Assembly (NCBI GenBank): GCA_963585895.1
Contig: OY757921.1
Span: 55,076,590-55,140,589 of the forward strand
DNA length: 64,000 nt
Reading direction: 5' to 3'
Source: Sepioteuthis lessoniana
Taxonomy: Eukaryota > Mollusca > Cephalopoda > Myopsida > Loliginidae
Every line of letters starts with the position of its first letter. Position 1 is the first letter of the stretch. The translations under genes were made by a program, and so were the position numbers. Below, piece by piece: positions 10,345-22,752 of the stretch. The notes beneath the pieces are model-generated. The model was not told where the DNA came from. It did not search any database and saw only the letters and a program-made list of their open reading frames with translations.

Positions 10345-12690
10345 TTCCAAGAACTTGCTGCATACAGAATTGGTTTCCAGGACAAAGAACTTTCCATCGA
10401 GTATGCGAACCATGTAGCCCTACGACCAGTACGTCGAGTCAGTGAAAGAAGGTGTGTGAAATCGACTCCTTCATATCACCACACCAGAGGCACACTGATG
10501 AAGTTGCTTGACAGAGAAAAGCTTCTTGCCGACGCAGAGGGCTCTCGAAATTACCAGCCAAGTGACCGACTCGTCGTTATTGAGGCACCTCATACCGGGG
10601 GCTCATGTCCCACCGAGTTTCTCAATTAAGTCATCTCAAACACCCCCTTACTACCATTCGATATAATGCCCAACTCCATAACGGACAGCAGTCAGAGAGA
10701 CCAGTCCGCAACCGATAGAAAACTTTTAGAGCATGCCGACATTGGTGATAGACGGGGCAATCGTTTCTGGGAAATCGGTCAGACTCCCCATCATTCAAGT
10801 GTGCACTTCTCAAGATCGGAAAGGCCTTTTTGGCGTCTTCTTTCAAGAATTTGTTATTTTCATCATGTTGAGCGCACATCCGAACTACGAAACTGAGACA
10901 CAAGGGATGATGTCGCGTCTCTGCATTCAGTACTCCAAGGCCACCCTCAGAGGGGTGAAAGTGACAGATCTCGCGACGCACCAAAGGACACCGTTTATTC
11001 CAAACAAACTGGAAAATACTCTTTCTAGATTAACTACAACGATACATGCGAGAAGAAGCACTGGAAAACGGTAAAGGTAGGTGTGCGAGCTACCCACATT
11101 GGTTCCTCTCCATGACCAAACGCCGGTAGTCACTATGATCTTTTCCAGTAGCTCCGGTCAATTTTTCTCCTACAGGAGATCGGGACCGAGCCAGACGCCG
11201 AGTATCTTGCATGAACCATCCGTTCAACCCACCGATTTTTCTCGGTTAATTTTGCCCCTGATACATTCCGATTTCTTTGCTCACCCTCTCGACCTCGGCA
11301 CTGCTCGTTACAAACACACTAACATCGTAGGCATAAGCTGACCATGATCGAAGCATCAGATATTAGGACTGGGTTCGCCCTCAATTTACGAAGGAAAGGA
11401 TTCAACTCAAGTATGCACAGCAGACAACCTTGAGGAATTGATCAAGACGAAGTGAAGAGTCTCGATCTTACTCCATTCACCTCCACAATTACTCCAAGGG
11501 ATGCATACAAAAGCGAATCCAACAGTTAGAATCTTTAAGTCAGTGGTTAACATCGCTAAAAAACGAAAGTCTACGCCATGTTTGTTCTTGCGTAGGAACT
11601 TCACTATACATCTGTTGAAGCGTTGAGTGATCGTCCCCTGCTTCGTCCAGTTGTTATAGACAGTCGCCAACAAGAGAACAAACCATCAATCCCTGGAGTC
11701 TTGTCCATCCTGATTATATTCAGCGCCTGCTGAATTTTATCTTCTGTAATGCTCCCCTCAAACTCAGCCACTTCCATTGCTTCGGGACGAAAGAAGTCAT
11801 CAAGATGAGCGTCGAACTCAGCTCGGGCTCCCTGATAAAAAATTCTGAAAGTGATCGCGAAACTCTCTACAAATGTTTTCGTTTGTGGTCTGACGTTGGC
11901 CGTCCGGTGATTTAACACGGGTATTATATCAAAATGAAATACGTCTAAGTTCCTCGACTCGTAGTTCTTGAGCCATGTTCGTTGCCTCGCATAACATTCT
12001 TTTCAACCTTGTCCTATCTACTCGAGCAAAGTACTTTTTGTTATTAGAACAAGCCTGCTCCGCCTAAGCTATCTTGGTTTCTACATCTCTCACCTTTACC
12101 CCCCTATCTATGCTCTTGACACCGTTGCGTATCTACCTTGAGTTTTCTAATATAGTCAGCAACAAAACATCTAATTTTATCCTGAAGCTTAATCCAACAA
12201 GCTTAGCCTAATTATGGCACCCGTCAATTCCCGCTTTTACATTAGTTCTAGCTGGTCCTTAAAATCTTTCTCATCCAACAAGTATGTATTGAATTTCAAG
12301 TAACTAAATATCCTATCCTTACCCTTATTTAACTTAATTGAGACACGGACATATCAGGGGTCAGAATTTTTAGACAAATCAAAACTCAGACCAAGGGATA
12401 AATCTAAGTCGACTCTCCTAACACTCGATCTAGGTAGCTTGAAAGCCGGCCAAAGGTGCCACTTCCGGTCCAGGTCCATTCTACCTTTGTTGGACGCTTT
12501 TTTCTGAATTTGTCAGTGAGATTCAATTTCACTACAAACTCTCGGAAGTATTTTGCATCTAATTTGTTAGTAGCCCATCTATCTTTCCCCACCAGGTTTA
12601 TATTGGGATCAAAGACGGCTTTCCAAACTCCCACTAAAACTACCCACCTCATTGAAATATAGCCGAAAGAAGTCGAGAAGCTCACTATAG
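10345..12690 (-). mobile_element. Tx1-like LINE, degraded ORF2
   Basis: On the minus strand, blocks appear in the order of an L1/Tx1-group ORF2: an endonuclease segment 12685-12404 ('GVWKAVFDPNINLVGKDRW', 'FVVKLNLTDKFRKKRP', 'WTWTGSG'), linker and RT N-terminal part 11918-11604 ('ITEDKIQQALNIIRMDKTPG'), 'YNNWTKQGTITQRFNR' at 11660, remnants of the RT palm near 11300-11100, and the C-terminal region 10984-10631 ('HPSEGGLGVLNAETR', 'FLKEDAKKAFPILRS'), ending in a Cys-rich tail near 10490. Many frame changes and internal losses. Type recognised from memory of Tx1-like proteins. Confidence 0.75.
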
Positions 12691-13769
12691 TAGCAGTGAG
12701 TCCAATGAAACCCCAATGAAAGAAACGCCTTGTTCTTTATGGTAATGTCAAACACACAAAGTCTGCCCGCCAGATCTAAAAAAAACTAAGAGAACACGTT
12801 GCATTTCTACTTATCAGCCAGAACAGCCAGATCGTCAAAGTAGACTGAAAAAGTAGGAATTGGAACTCCTGTAAACAATAAATATCCATTTTGCAAAGTT
12901 GGAGGTGAGAAAAACATTCACTTCACATCGAATCTGTGGGGAAGGGTGCAAACAAATAAAGACCTTCTGCAATCTAAATTTCATCTCCCTCCGTAACGAG
13001 GAGAGAGAGGGTTGTGAGCCTGGTTGGCTTCTTCAATCATACTCATAATTACTGTCTTCTTTGTAGTTGTGGGGGACCCCTAAGTTTGCTGCAGCCGGAA
13101 TTTGTTTCTCTTCCCAAATATATCCGCGTCCATTATACAAACGTCTTTTTTACCGAGACAAATCTTTTTTCTTCTGTTTCAGTTGCTCATCCTCCGAGTA
13201 AAAGCTCCGCTGCTGTTTCTTTGGGGTTATTGCTGGGGGGGGTGCCACTACTACTGCTGCTGTAGTTGCTGTTGTTGATACTGCTTATTATGATGGTGTT
13301 GTTGTTAGTTAGACTGATGGCAGCGGAAGAGGATGTCACAAGTGGCATGATTGTCACGGGCTTAAGGGAAGACAAAGTAGAGCGAGAAGACCTTGATAGT
13401 CTTGCCTCGACCAGCTGCTTTTCTTAATTCCAGGAGCTTCTCGACCTTCTCCCTTACTGGACTAGCGCATTCGCTTGTTGTTATTGTTGTTTTTGTTGGG
13501 TATGTTGATGGAGACCCTACTTTGTAAGGAGGAACCTTTGGAGACTAAACTTGGTGAGTTGAATCTACCTCCCACCTTTTCCTACAGTCAGCCATTTCCC
13601 TTTGTCTTATCGGTAGTATCGAACGCCTTCGTTGTTAGCAAATGAGAAATCTCAGAGGGAGGAGGGAAGATTTTTCATAACCTTGTCCAGCTTTTCTTGT
13701 GTGCTATTTCGTGAGTTTGTCGCTTGAAATCTCCGTACATTTGTTTTTCTCCCATTTCTGTTACCTAGT
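12691..13769. other. Unassigned, with low-complexity GTT/GCT stretches
   Basis: No convincing gene. Trinucleotide-rich runs (GTTGTT and GCTGCT types) lie at 13240-13310 and 13470-13505 and create serine/asparagine-rich open frames that are not evidence of coding. Part could be the 5' region of the Tx1-like LINE. A poly(T) run lies near 13780. Confidence 0.35.
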
Positions 13770-14165
13770 TTTTGTTAGTTTTTTTTTTTTTTTGTTACTG
13801 GCTGTCGTGATTATTCTTTCTTTACTCTTTCTAATGTTGGTCTTGAATTCTTGTATTGATGTGTCGACGTAGATTTCAATGCAGGTGACTCCACGTATTC
13901 CTTGTCTTCTTTATACATAAAGTCTACCTATGACATCTCTTGGATTTAAGGCTTTGTGCATAAACATCAATTTTCTGGTCCTTTGGTCCATTTAACTGGG
14001 TCCCTCCTTCGTTCATTTTAAGAATGGTTCAAAGTACTTTATAAAGGGAACTGCCCAGACTTTTATTCTTCTGATGAGATTTCTGTTGCAGAGATTGGTT
14101 TCAAGAAGTTTTCTTGATCTTCTGAGTAAGTGTCATTATTATTGCTAGTATTACTATCATCATTA
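13770..14165 (-). mobile_element. RLE-LINE fragment, post-RT region
   Basis: The minus strand reads 'LRRSRKLLETNLCNRNLIRR', 'IKVWAVPFIKYFEPFLKWTK', 'KLMFMHKALNPRDVIGRLYV' and 'RGVTCIEIYVDT' in successive frames. This is the block that follows the RT in this LINE family and parallels 7400-7700 and 9270-9480. 5'- and 3'-truncated, with frame changes. Confidence 0.65.
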
Positions 14166-14416
14166 TTGTTGTTGCTTAGGTTGAAAAACCTTGCTTATCA
14201 GTGAATATCATGCATCTGCAAAGAGAAAAGTTGAAATATTTCATAATCTTTTTGCTTATTTCTTCTTGAGAAATATGTGCCAATGCGTGCAGGTAATTGC
14301 TAATACATATTTTCGTACCTGAAAAGGTTTTGATAGAAAAACCAAAAATTTTGTCGAATCTGAAATAAATAGTCAGGAACAGCAAATATATATATATATA
14401 TATATATATATTTATG

Positions 14417-14454
<38 letters not shown>

Positions 14455-14659
14455 TAGAGGGAGGCAGAGGCAGAGATAAATAGAATCGGAGTAAAATTAG
14501 AAAAAAAATTATTCGTCAAACTGTCGCGACTTTCGCTTCACATCATGACTCACATATTTAGGAGACAACCTCAAATTTGCCGCGCGGTGCATGTATCATC
14601 AGACACGCACATACTAAAAATCACTTATACGACTGCACACAATAATACGCAAATATAAT

Positions 14660-14705
<46 letters not shown>

Positions 14706-14831
14706 CTCTTGCAGAACTGAACACACGCGATGAGCTACCTCCGCCTAGAGAAGATGAGGAGAATATTACCTTGAATAGGATACAATCCCGATTAAGAGAA
14801 AAAGGCAAACCAAAGGAAAACACTACTTAGT
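14166..14831. repeat. Microsatellite cluster (AT)n, (GA)n, (CA)n
   Basis: (AT)n with one interruption at about 14386-14436, (GA)n at about 14437-14455 and an uninterrupted (CA)n of about 21 units at 14661-14703. No gene seen in the rest. The Val/Cys run encoded opposite the (CA)n is an artefact. Confidence 0.85.
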
Positions 14832-16460
14832 TTGTTACCCGATGAGTTGAATGAAAAACCCTGTTTTCTCTGGGATCAACTTTTGGAAGGGTCTTTCATG
14901 AGGTTAATGAACAACGGGGAAAGTAGGATTGGGATTCTAAATACATACTGGTACATATATTATCCTTTAGACTTTTTTTTTAATTTCTCATTTTGGGGTT
15001 TGCAATTACTTATATCCATTTACAGCACAGTGACCAAGCTCCCTATTATATTACGGGATAGACATGTTGGGGACCTGCCCATCAAACATGCATACTTGGA
15101 TTATTTAATGGGGACAAGAGGAGATTGAATGGACTTGCCACAAAGAGATATCAAAAAGCAAATTAATGCCACTAGCCATAAGCTTGTCAGACGGGGTGTG
15201 GGCGGTTGCATTGGAAAGAAAGTTAGATCTGTCACAAGTATACCAGGGGAGGCCGACACTAACAATGAAAGCCACCCCACCCTTAACTATCATAAGCTTA
15301 CCTATACGGTGCACGGCTTTCGGGAAGTCTATAACACTTCCGTCCTTCTACCAAGCGGAAGAGAAATTTGATTCTAGGGATTCCTTCCTCGCTCTATCGA
15401 ACGTCTCATCAGGTCGATGGACAGACTTGTGGAAGCCCCTGGTAACATCACCACTGAATGTTACTCGAAGGAGACTTCCACAATTATTAGAAAATATAGA
15501 GAAAATTGATTTACATGACTTAGTAGATCAACAAGAGACTCTAGATGGGAAGATCCTCCAGACGGGGAGTTGGACTAGTTCCATGGACCTGTCATCACTA
15601 AGAGAATGTATCTTGGTGGGGATCATATTAATAGTGATTCAAGCAATTAGGGGAAAGCAGTGGTTAGGAAAATGCAGAAAAAAGGGTGTGCCAGCGGGAG
15701 AACTGGATAGCAAAAAGAGATCACTTGTTAAAACGACAGAGCTCCAGGGGACGGAGGACCCCAGAAAGGATTCTGAGAAGGGAGCTCAAGTAGAGGAACG
15801 CTTACGGCTGACTGCCATACACTCGAACACTTAAAAAAATATAATTGAAACTTGACACAATGTTGCAGTCAGTACAACTGCATAATGAACTGTTTTTTTA
15901 GATGTAAAAAAAAATTACGCTTCAGGGAGAGAGAGAAAGAAAGATGATACTAAAGAACTTGTTTAAAAAAAAAAGGAAAAGTCCTAGGAAAAGACTGAAA
16001 CATTTTTTGTGTGTTTGCTTCAAGAAAAAGTGTTTTGAAAAAAAAATAATAATTTTTTTTTTTTTTTTTTGTTTGATTTGGGACATGAACATTTATTTCG
16101 GAAAGAGAGGAGCCCACCATTTTGTGAAAAAATTTTGTTTTATTTGTTTAATTTGTGTTTTGTGTAATTTTTTTCCCACCGAAACTTCTCTCGTGTAAGA
16201 GACAGTTGAGAAAGTGCAAGGAGAGAGGAGAGATCAAGGTGATGAACATTGACATTGTCGTAAGAGAGGACTGTTTCGATATGGCTCTTATATTTTTGTT
16301 ATTTCATTTTATTTTTTGTATCTTGTACACGGTGCTTCAATTTGTTTTTTATTGGCCGTCATTAGCCTTCATGGAGAAGGGGATCTCACCAGGAACTACT
16401 GTCATGACAATTGCGATAGGTTGTTTTTTTTTTATGAAGTTAAGCACATGAGTTGGTAAG
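14832..16460 (+). mobile_element. Envelope-like region of an LTR retroelement (fossil)
   Basis: Two overlapping open regions (14832-15128 and 15166-15834). The second ends with a hydrophobic helix ('SLRECILVGIILIVIQAI') followed by a long basic/charged tail, the shape of an envelope glycoprotein C-terminus. Downstream sequence to about 16460 is A/T-rich. A block at about 15940-16020 recurs inverted at 19980-20041, so it belongs to a repeated element. Family uncertain. The element is incomplete here. Confidence 0.4.
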
Positions 16461-17459
16461 GAAAAGGGAAACAAGAATATTATTGAAACGGGTTTGACTT
16501 CTAAAGGTAGCGATGAAACAACTGCGTGGATTTATTGATGCCACCGGTTACCAGAAGTTAACTACATTAAATAATTATTGACAAGAGATAGTATCTCTTC
16601 CAGAGGTGAAAAAATCTGTGGAAGGAATATAAGCAGGGTCACTAAATCTGGACTAAATACGTCAATATAACTGATAGCAAAGCCAGCAGAAGAGCCCGTG
16701 ATTTGACAGCTATGGGGGAGACAAGATAATTTCCACAGAAATGGTGAGCCTACCAGAGAAACATCGTGTCGTGATTTTTTTTTTCTAATTTATTGACATA
16801 ACAAAGATCTAAGGGGAGAGGTGATGTGACACAATGCAGAAGTGAACATTTTTTTTTGTATCATGTTGAATATGAGGTTGAACAAGGAGTGTGTGCGTGT
16901 GTGTATGTGTGTGTCCGGATTTGAACGTGGGTGGGCCTACTCGAGTGAAGAAAAAAAAAGGAAAACAAAAGTTTTTCTTTCTCTTGAGATGTTAGATCAC
17001 TGGTTGAAAGGCCCTGGTCACCACTCAGTCTGGTTCTGAGTTCATGCTCCAGAGAGATCAAACAGGTAGATTTTTTAGAACAAACAAACTTTAGATTCTC
17101 GGCCTGATAAAAATATATGTTTCTTCAATCGGCGGGGAATTTAGTTCTGGATTTTCTAAATAAATAAAGGTAGCTTTTTGAGAGAAGGAGCAGTTGTCTT
17201 CGCATGTGCTTAGAGGTAGTGGTGACAGCAAGATGTCCGCACGCGCCCGGGATCTTTGGATGTGCCGACAGAAAGAGTAGAATCTAGTAACACTGAGTGT
17301 CACGTTGCCTCTCTCAAGTCCGTTTGAGAGAAATAAAAAAAAAGCATCCAAATCAAAAGAATCTTGGACTTTTCTATCAGCTTGGGAGACGAAACAGCCG
17401 GAGAAAATATCCGTGGATACTAATTATTAATATCGTCTAAAAGAAGGGGTATAACATCC
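16461..17459. other. Unassigned AT-rich DNA
   Basis: No recognisable gene. A short (TG)n-like stretch occurs at 16888-16915. Probably flanking or 3' sequence of the neighbouring LTR fossils. Confidence 0.3.
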
Positions 17460-18245
17460 GAGAGAATGTCCGAGAAACAAAGTTCTTTGAATTTTAGTAT
17501 TTTCTTTTCTTTTTTTGTTTTATCGAAAAGTTTCAGAGTTCATTAAATTTCGAGTCCACTGAAGTTCTACCAAGAAAATTCAACTAAAAAAATTCAACCG
17601 AGAATTCTGCGGAAAAAAAACCTAAGGTTTTATTTTTACTTTTATTTCTTAAGGGAGCTCCATTCATGAAGCAAGTGACGAAACCCAGCCGCTAGCTTAA
17701 GTTTTTCGTGCCTTTACAGTTCGGATCCCTGAATTCGTACTGAGTGTCAAATAGTAGTTTGACAAAAGTAGGAAGTCACCTTTTGGTGCCGCACTGTCTG
17801 GGATTACGTCTCCCTTCTCCACAACGGCCAAATCAAGTCTGCACATAGTCAGCTTGATTTTTTTCTTAGAAATAAATTTTTATATAATCCCAAAAACAGA
17901 GAAAATGCAATTTCATTGCATTGACAATATATATTTATTAATTTTTGTATACTTGCTTTTTAGTAATATGTATATTCATTATCACCGGGGCTTTTTCTCT
18001 TTCTTGGACTCGTTTTTCTTTTTGGGCTTAGTGAAGGTTGAACATTTGTTTTAATTGAGTTTAAGTTGTCAGGTTCAGGTGAGAGGTGATAGTCATGAGT
18101 TAGAATCAACTCTAAGGGATAAAGATGTTTTAGCAAGTGTTTTTGTGTTAATCCATCTCCTCTTTTCATTTTAAGTGAATGTACTTTGTTGTCTTGTCCA
18201 TGGAAAAGTTTAACTACTCTCCCAAGTTGCCAACAATGTGTACTA
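17460..18245 (-). mobile_element. BEL/Pao fossil: end of pol plus LTR-like segment
   Basis: Minus strand: about 18245-17960 encodes the C-terminal DUF5641-type domain typical of BEL/Pao integrases (preceding 'WQLGRVV'-like text, then 'KRGDGLTQKHLLKHLYPLEL') and a basic tail. It is followed by an LTR-like segment, about 17885-17460, whose sequence recurs in the opposite orientation at 30950-31424. Incomplete and decayed. The arms around 17985-18235 are inverted relative to 18995-19215. Confidence 0.65.
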
Positions 18246-19269
18246 TGCGGATCTAAATAAATGTAATGTTAACCGACATCAGGAAAGCTCTCTTTATGAT
18301 TAGGCTGAACACTGAAAAGCATAAGAACAAATTCTGTATCTTCCTCAAGGTTGGAGATGAATCAATATGCTTTAAATTCACTACCTTAAATTTTGGATTT
18401 AATGCAAGCCCCTTTATTCAAAACTTCGTTTTAAAACATCATGGTGAACTGTTTCCAACTGATTCATGTATAGAAATATTACTAAATAACCGTTATGTTG
18501 ATAATCTATGTTAAACTAGTAATTCTACAGGAAAAATTAATTTTGTTATATACTGAAACAGTAGGATGATTAAAATTTGGTAAATTTGATTTAAAATCTT
18601 TTTTTATAAAACTTTTGAGCGTTCTAAAATAGAATATTTCGAACTCCTGAACCTACTCTCAGACATAAAAAAATGTTATTAATACTACGCCCCTAACTTA
18701 TAAATGCTCCTCTAAGAGAAATCTCCAACTAATAACGCCTAATTGTTTCTTGCACCCTAATGTTAACAGTGAACTCATACTAAAACCTAATGTTCAAAAC
18801 GTATAAGAAACTGGTACACCTTGAAGAGATGTATTAATGAAAAACTCGAAATTGTGACGAAATGTTGTTAAAGTTCCGAGAAATATGTTATGAGTATACT
18901 TGCTCAACTTAAGAGAAAATGCAAGGACTTTCATAAAACCAACTATTCAGAGAAGATAAAATTGATGATGTAGTTCTAAAAAAATCCTGTCAAGCCCAGA
19001 CCTCATTGGCAACTTGGGAGAGTAGTTGAACTTTTTCATGACAAGAAAATACGTTCAGTTAACGTGAAAAGGGGAGATGGATTAACACACAAACAATCGA
19101 TTAGAGTTGACTCTAACTCATGACTATCATCTCTCACTTGAACCTGACAACTTAAACTGAATAAAACAACTGTTCAACCTTCATTACACCCCAAAAGAAA
19201 GACGAGTTTATAGGATTTACACTCCTATATTTTAAAATGGTTGTGATACCACTTGTTCCCCAAAGATGG
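18246..19269 (+). mobile_element. BEL/Pao fossil: RT fragment and pol end
   Basis: The plus frame 18266-18514 matches the BEL/Pao RT block 'DIRKALFMIRLN', 'FTTLNFGFNASPFIQNFVLK', 'EILLNNRYVDNL'. Around 18990-19215 the pol C-terminal DUF5641-type text appears again ('WQLGRVVELFHDKK', 'KRGDGLTHKQSIRV'). The distance between them is too short for a complete pol, so much of the element is missing. Broken fossil. Confidence 0.7.
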
Positions 19270-19734
19270 TGAATGAACAACTATACATATGCATGCAGAA
19301 ACATATTCAACACAATAAAGATGAGCAGACACAGTTCTTTAGAAAAATATACCTCTCACTTTATTGAAAGGGTTGTGTGTGAGAGGTGAGTTGGAGACTG
19401 AACAAAGACTGCAACATATTGACCCCCAGCTCCTCCGGCTATAGCAGTGCGTCTTTTTCGTTCTCCTGGGCTGCTCAACCGGGGGCCTGGGGGCTCAGCC
19501 TCTCTGCTGAGAGCTGGTTCCCACAGCTCGATCTGGAACACTGACTTCAAGCTCTGAACTCCAACTGCCTGACTTCCTATCTCACCCGGGTTATATCATT
19601 GTTTTATGCCCATTCAATTCAACCTGTAAACTGTCAAGGTTATCTCCTGATCTCTTCGACCGGGTGCACCTGTTATTTACACAGGCGCATTTCTCATTTG
19701 ACAGCTTGGCCGGATCGGAGGTCAATATGCAACA
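19270..19734 (-). mobile_element. LTR-like repeat, copy 2 (fossil)
   Basis: Matches 4471-5167 in order and strand. On the minus strand it starts 'TGTTGCATATTGACC' and reaches an AATAAA followed by 'GTGAGAGGT'. Probably a solo or residual LTR. Family not determined. Confidence 0.55.
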
Positions 19735-22319
19735 ATCATCCCATAATTATTTTGCAAAATTCCACATGTGGAATTTTCTTCACGTCCGTCTCCATCTCCC
19801 TCACACACACATTTTACTGAATAATTTTCCTGGACAATAATACTGAAAAAAGAACACAAAAAGAAATCACTTGAACCACGGCAAAACATAATCTTACTTA
19901 GAAGGTGACCTTCTCCCTATGTAACACTAGCCCGGCTAATTATCATCTAAATATGTTTTGCTATCTTTGCGCAAAAAATGTTTCAGTCTTTTCCTAGGAC
20001 TTTACCTTTTTTTTTAAACAAGTTCTTTACTATCATCTTAACATGAGTGCATCAAGGTACAATACGGATGCATCTTTTATCTTCCCAAACACAACGGGGC
20101 CCTCTGTTATTCCTTGAATAATTTCAAAACCTAAAAGAACCATACTCTGGTCCCAGACCCTGGTCACAAACCTAGTGACCCTGGTCATTCCAGCAACACA
20201 ATTCACCTGGATTCCTCATGATCACACTCCAGTTCTTCGCTCAACAGGTTCCTACCTGGAGTAACCGGAGAATTCCATAAACTAAAATACAATATCTTCA
20301 AGGCCCAAAACATCCCACATACATCTACAAAAATCATGGCCCAAAACAATGCATCACAATTCTATCAAACAATAATGCATCCGAATGTATCACAATCTGA
20401 CATGCATGCAGTAAACCACCTAAAATAGTCCACGCAAAATATTTATTAGCAATGTGTTACTCATTTTTTCTCATTGTTAAGTTTCTGTTACCATGCCTAT
20501 TGGTTTGTAAGCCCTTGAGGAACATGCTTCACCTGATTACACCCTCGCTGGGTTGCATTTCAAATTAATCAGGAACTCTCGTGGCTACCAATATATAGGC
20601 ACCTCGCCTTTCCCAGATTCGTTTCATTTCGCTAAATCACGCACGAATCCAAAACATCATCGTGACTGAAAGACTCAGACAACATCCACAAAATATTGGA
20701 GCAGGCCACGCCTTTCTTTCCTTTATTCCATTAACTTGGAACTCCAATCTAAAAATACTGGCCACCACATGCCTTCATGCCATGGGACGGCGAGTTCTTC
20801 TCTAGAATTACTTCTTTTACCGTCTGCCCAAAACAATCTGTAACACAACTTGTAAGAATCTCTGTCCTAATCTCACGTCAGCCCACGATTCGCTCAAAAA
20901 CAGAAATATAAAAAAAATATTTCCTATTCCACGAAAACCCAATATTCTAAAAAAAAATTTAAATCAATATAATTTTAAATCTTAGTAAACCTAGTATAAA
21001 ATCCTCTGTTAATGGTTTTCGTCAAATTTCCTGAAACAAAAAAAATTTCTAATGTCGCCTTTAAACTCAAACTCTTTTCTCTTTTTTTTTTTTTTTACAA
21101 ATTTTCACCACTAGCCAAAAAGTCAAAACAATATTACAATCACAGTTCACAAATGTTCAGCTTTTTATTTTTTTTTTCAATCTATGTACTATTTCGTAAA
21201 AAAATGTTCGTTCTTTTCTTTCTTTTTCTATGCTGTGTTCAACAGTGTTCAAGTTTCTTTTCTTTTCTTCCTTGTCATTGTCCAGTACCTTTTTTTCTTA
21301 ATTTTATTTTATAATAAATTGCTCATTCACTATCCTTTTTTTTAAACCTTATCTCTGCCTCTCTCTGTCTTTACTTTAATTCAATAACTATAGGTTCACT
21401 TCCCTGTTTATTCAATTTCAACCCATAGTACCATAAATGAAGCCTGGTTTATTAAGAACACTTTCTCAATAGCTCACGAGCACCCCTCTTTTTTTTTCTT
21501 GCTTTAAAATACCCCGAGTATTTTTTCCTAAAACAACCCAAACTTTTATCAATTTGGCCAACAATTCAAAAACCGAGCCCAGAGATTTTTCCGGCACATC
21601 CATGATCATCAAGATTTTGCACATATTTTAATTATCTAATCTCCAAAACCCTGTTTCAAATTTCAACAATAACCTTCTCAAAACCAAAAATCGAACCCCA
21701 TTTCAGGGGGGATTCACAGAATATCCAGTACGACAAATTTTCTCGAATCTTCTCGACCCCTCTCTGGGGAAGACCTCCACAAAACCTTGTATGCAAAATC
21801 AATTCCATGCTAGGGCAACTTCTAAAAAACACTTCCAATTACCGCAACTTTACAAATATCGAAACCTGCCCAAAAAGTCTTAACTACAGATATGCACAAT
21901 CTTCGGACAACTCCATTGATGCTCCCGAAATTCCAGCTCTCGGATTAAAATCCTAATCTCCAATTACTATTTGCTGGGATAACATCCACAAGTCGCTATA
22001 AAACTTCATTCATAAAAACCCCGTTTACTATAAAATTCATTCATAAAAATTATGTTTACTATAAACGTCAATCATGTTCAAGGCAATATCTTCTGTCCAC
22101 ACAGGGCCATCTTTCTTTCCTTTCTTTTAACTGCCACCCGCTTGCATGTTTCCCCCTTACTCTCTTTCCTTTTCTCCCCCTCACTACGATACAAAACCAC
22201 ATATAGCAGTAATCGTCATTTTCTATCTAGGGCTCGAACGTTGTTTTTTTTTAATTATTTCCAATTTTATCCTCCTAGAAAGGCCCTTGTCATTAAAATT
22301 CATGCTTTCACCATTATAA
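19735..22319. other. LTR-element debris, AT- and pyrimidine-rich
   Basis: No gene recognised. 19980-20041 is an inverted match to 15940-16020. Around 20590-20620 a TATATA box followed by C/T-rich sequence looks like an LTR core promoter on the plus strand. The Phe/Ser/Leu-rich open frames at 21012-21314 and 22052-22423 reflect T-rich DNA. Confidence 0.35.
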
Positions 22320-22480
22320 TCTATTTAAATTCTTTTTTAAAAACTTTATTGCCAGTGTTATCTTTTCGAATCAGTATCCGAACTAGAAAGCTGCGGAACT
22401 TACTCTTTAAACTTACTGTTTGAAATTACCACTTAATGGCGCACTAAAGCTCCCTAAAAACATTACCCAGTTATCTGGGT
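22320..22480 (-). repeat. LTR-like fragment shared with 31490-31640
   Basis: Direct match, same orientation, to about 31490-31640 ('AACTAGAAAGCTGC', 'ACATTACCCAGTTA'). The reverse complement contains an AATAAA, so it may be the polyadenylation half of a minus-strand LTR. Confidence 0.5.
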
Positions 22481-22752
22481 TTCGGATAGATTAAACAAAA
22501 CAATAATCAAAGGTCTGATTAATCTGAAAAAGAATACTGCCAGTGTGACCCTTAATTAACCAAGCCGATATATTTGGGCTTTATTGGATGACCAATTAAA
22601 ATCTGATGCATGGAAAGGATATCTTTCTCAAAATCATAGATCACGCGCATTTAATTAGCCGACTCGTCAAAAAGTGGTAGAAGAATGATTAGTTAGCGAA
22701 TCAGAAATATTTCTTCTCAGGAAAACCCTCAATAAAATACATGTTTTTAGGG

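Noticed and set aside
13187-13375. Ser/Asn-rich ORF
   Set aside because: Trinucleotide low complexity with no conserved block.
14614-14823. Val/Cys-repeat protein
   Set aside because: Encoded by a (CA)n microsatellite on the other strand.
21012-21314. Phe/Leu-rich membrane-like protein
   Set aside because: Composition follows T-rich DNA. No initiation context, homologous pattern or repeat-family support.
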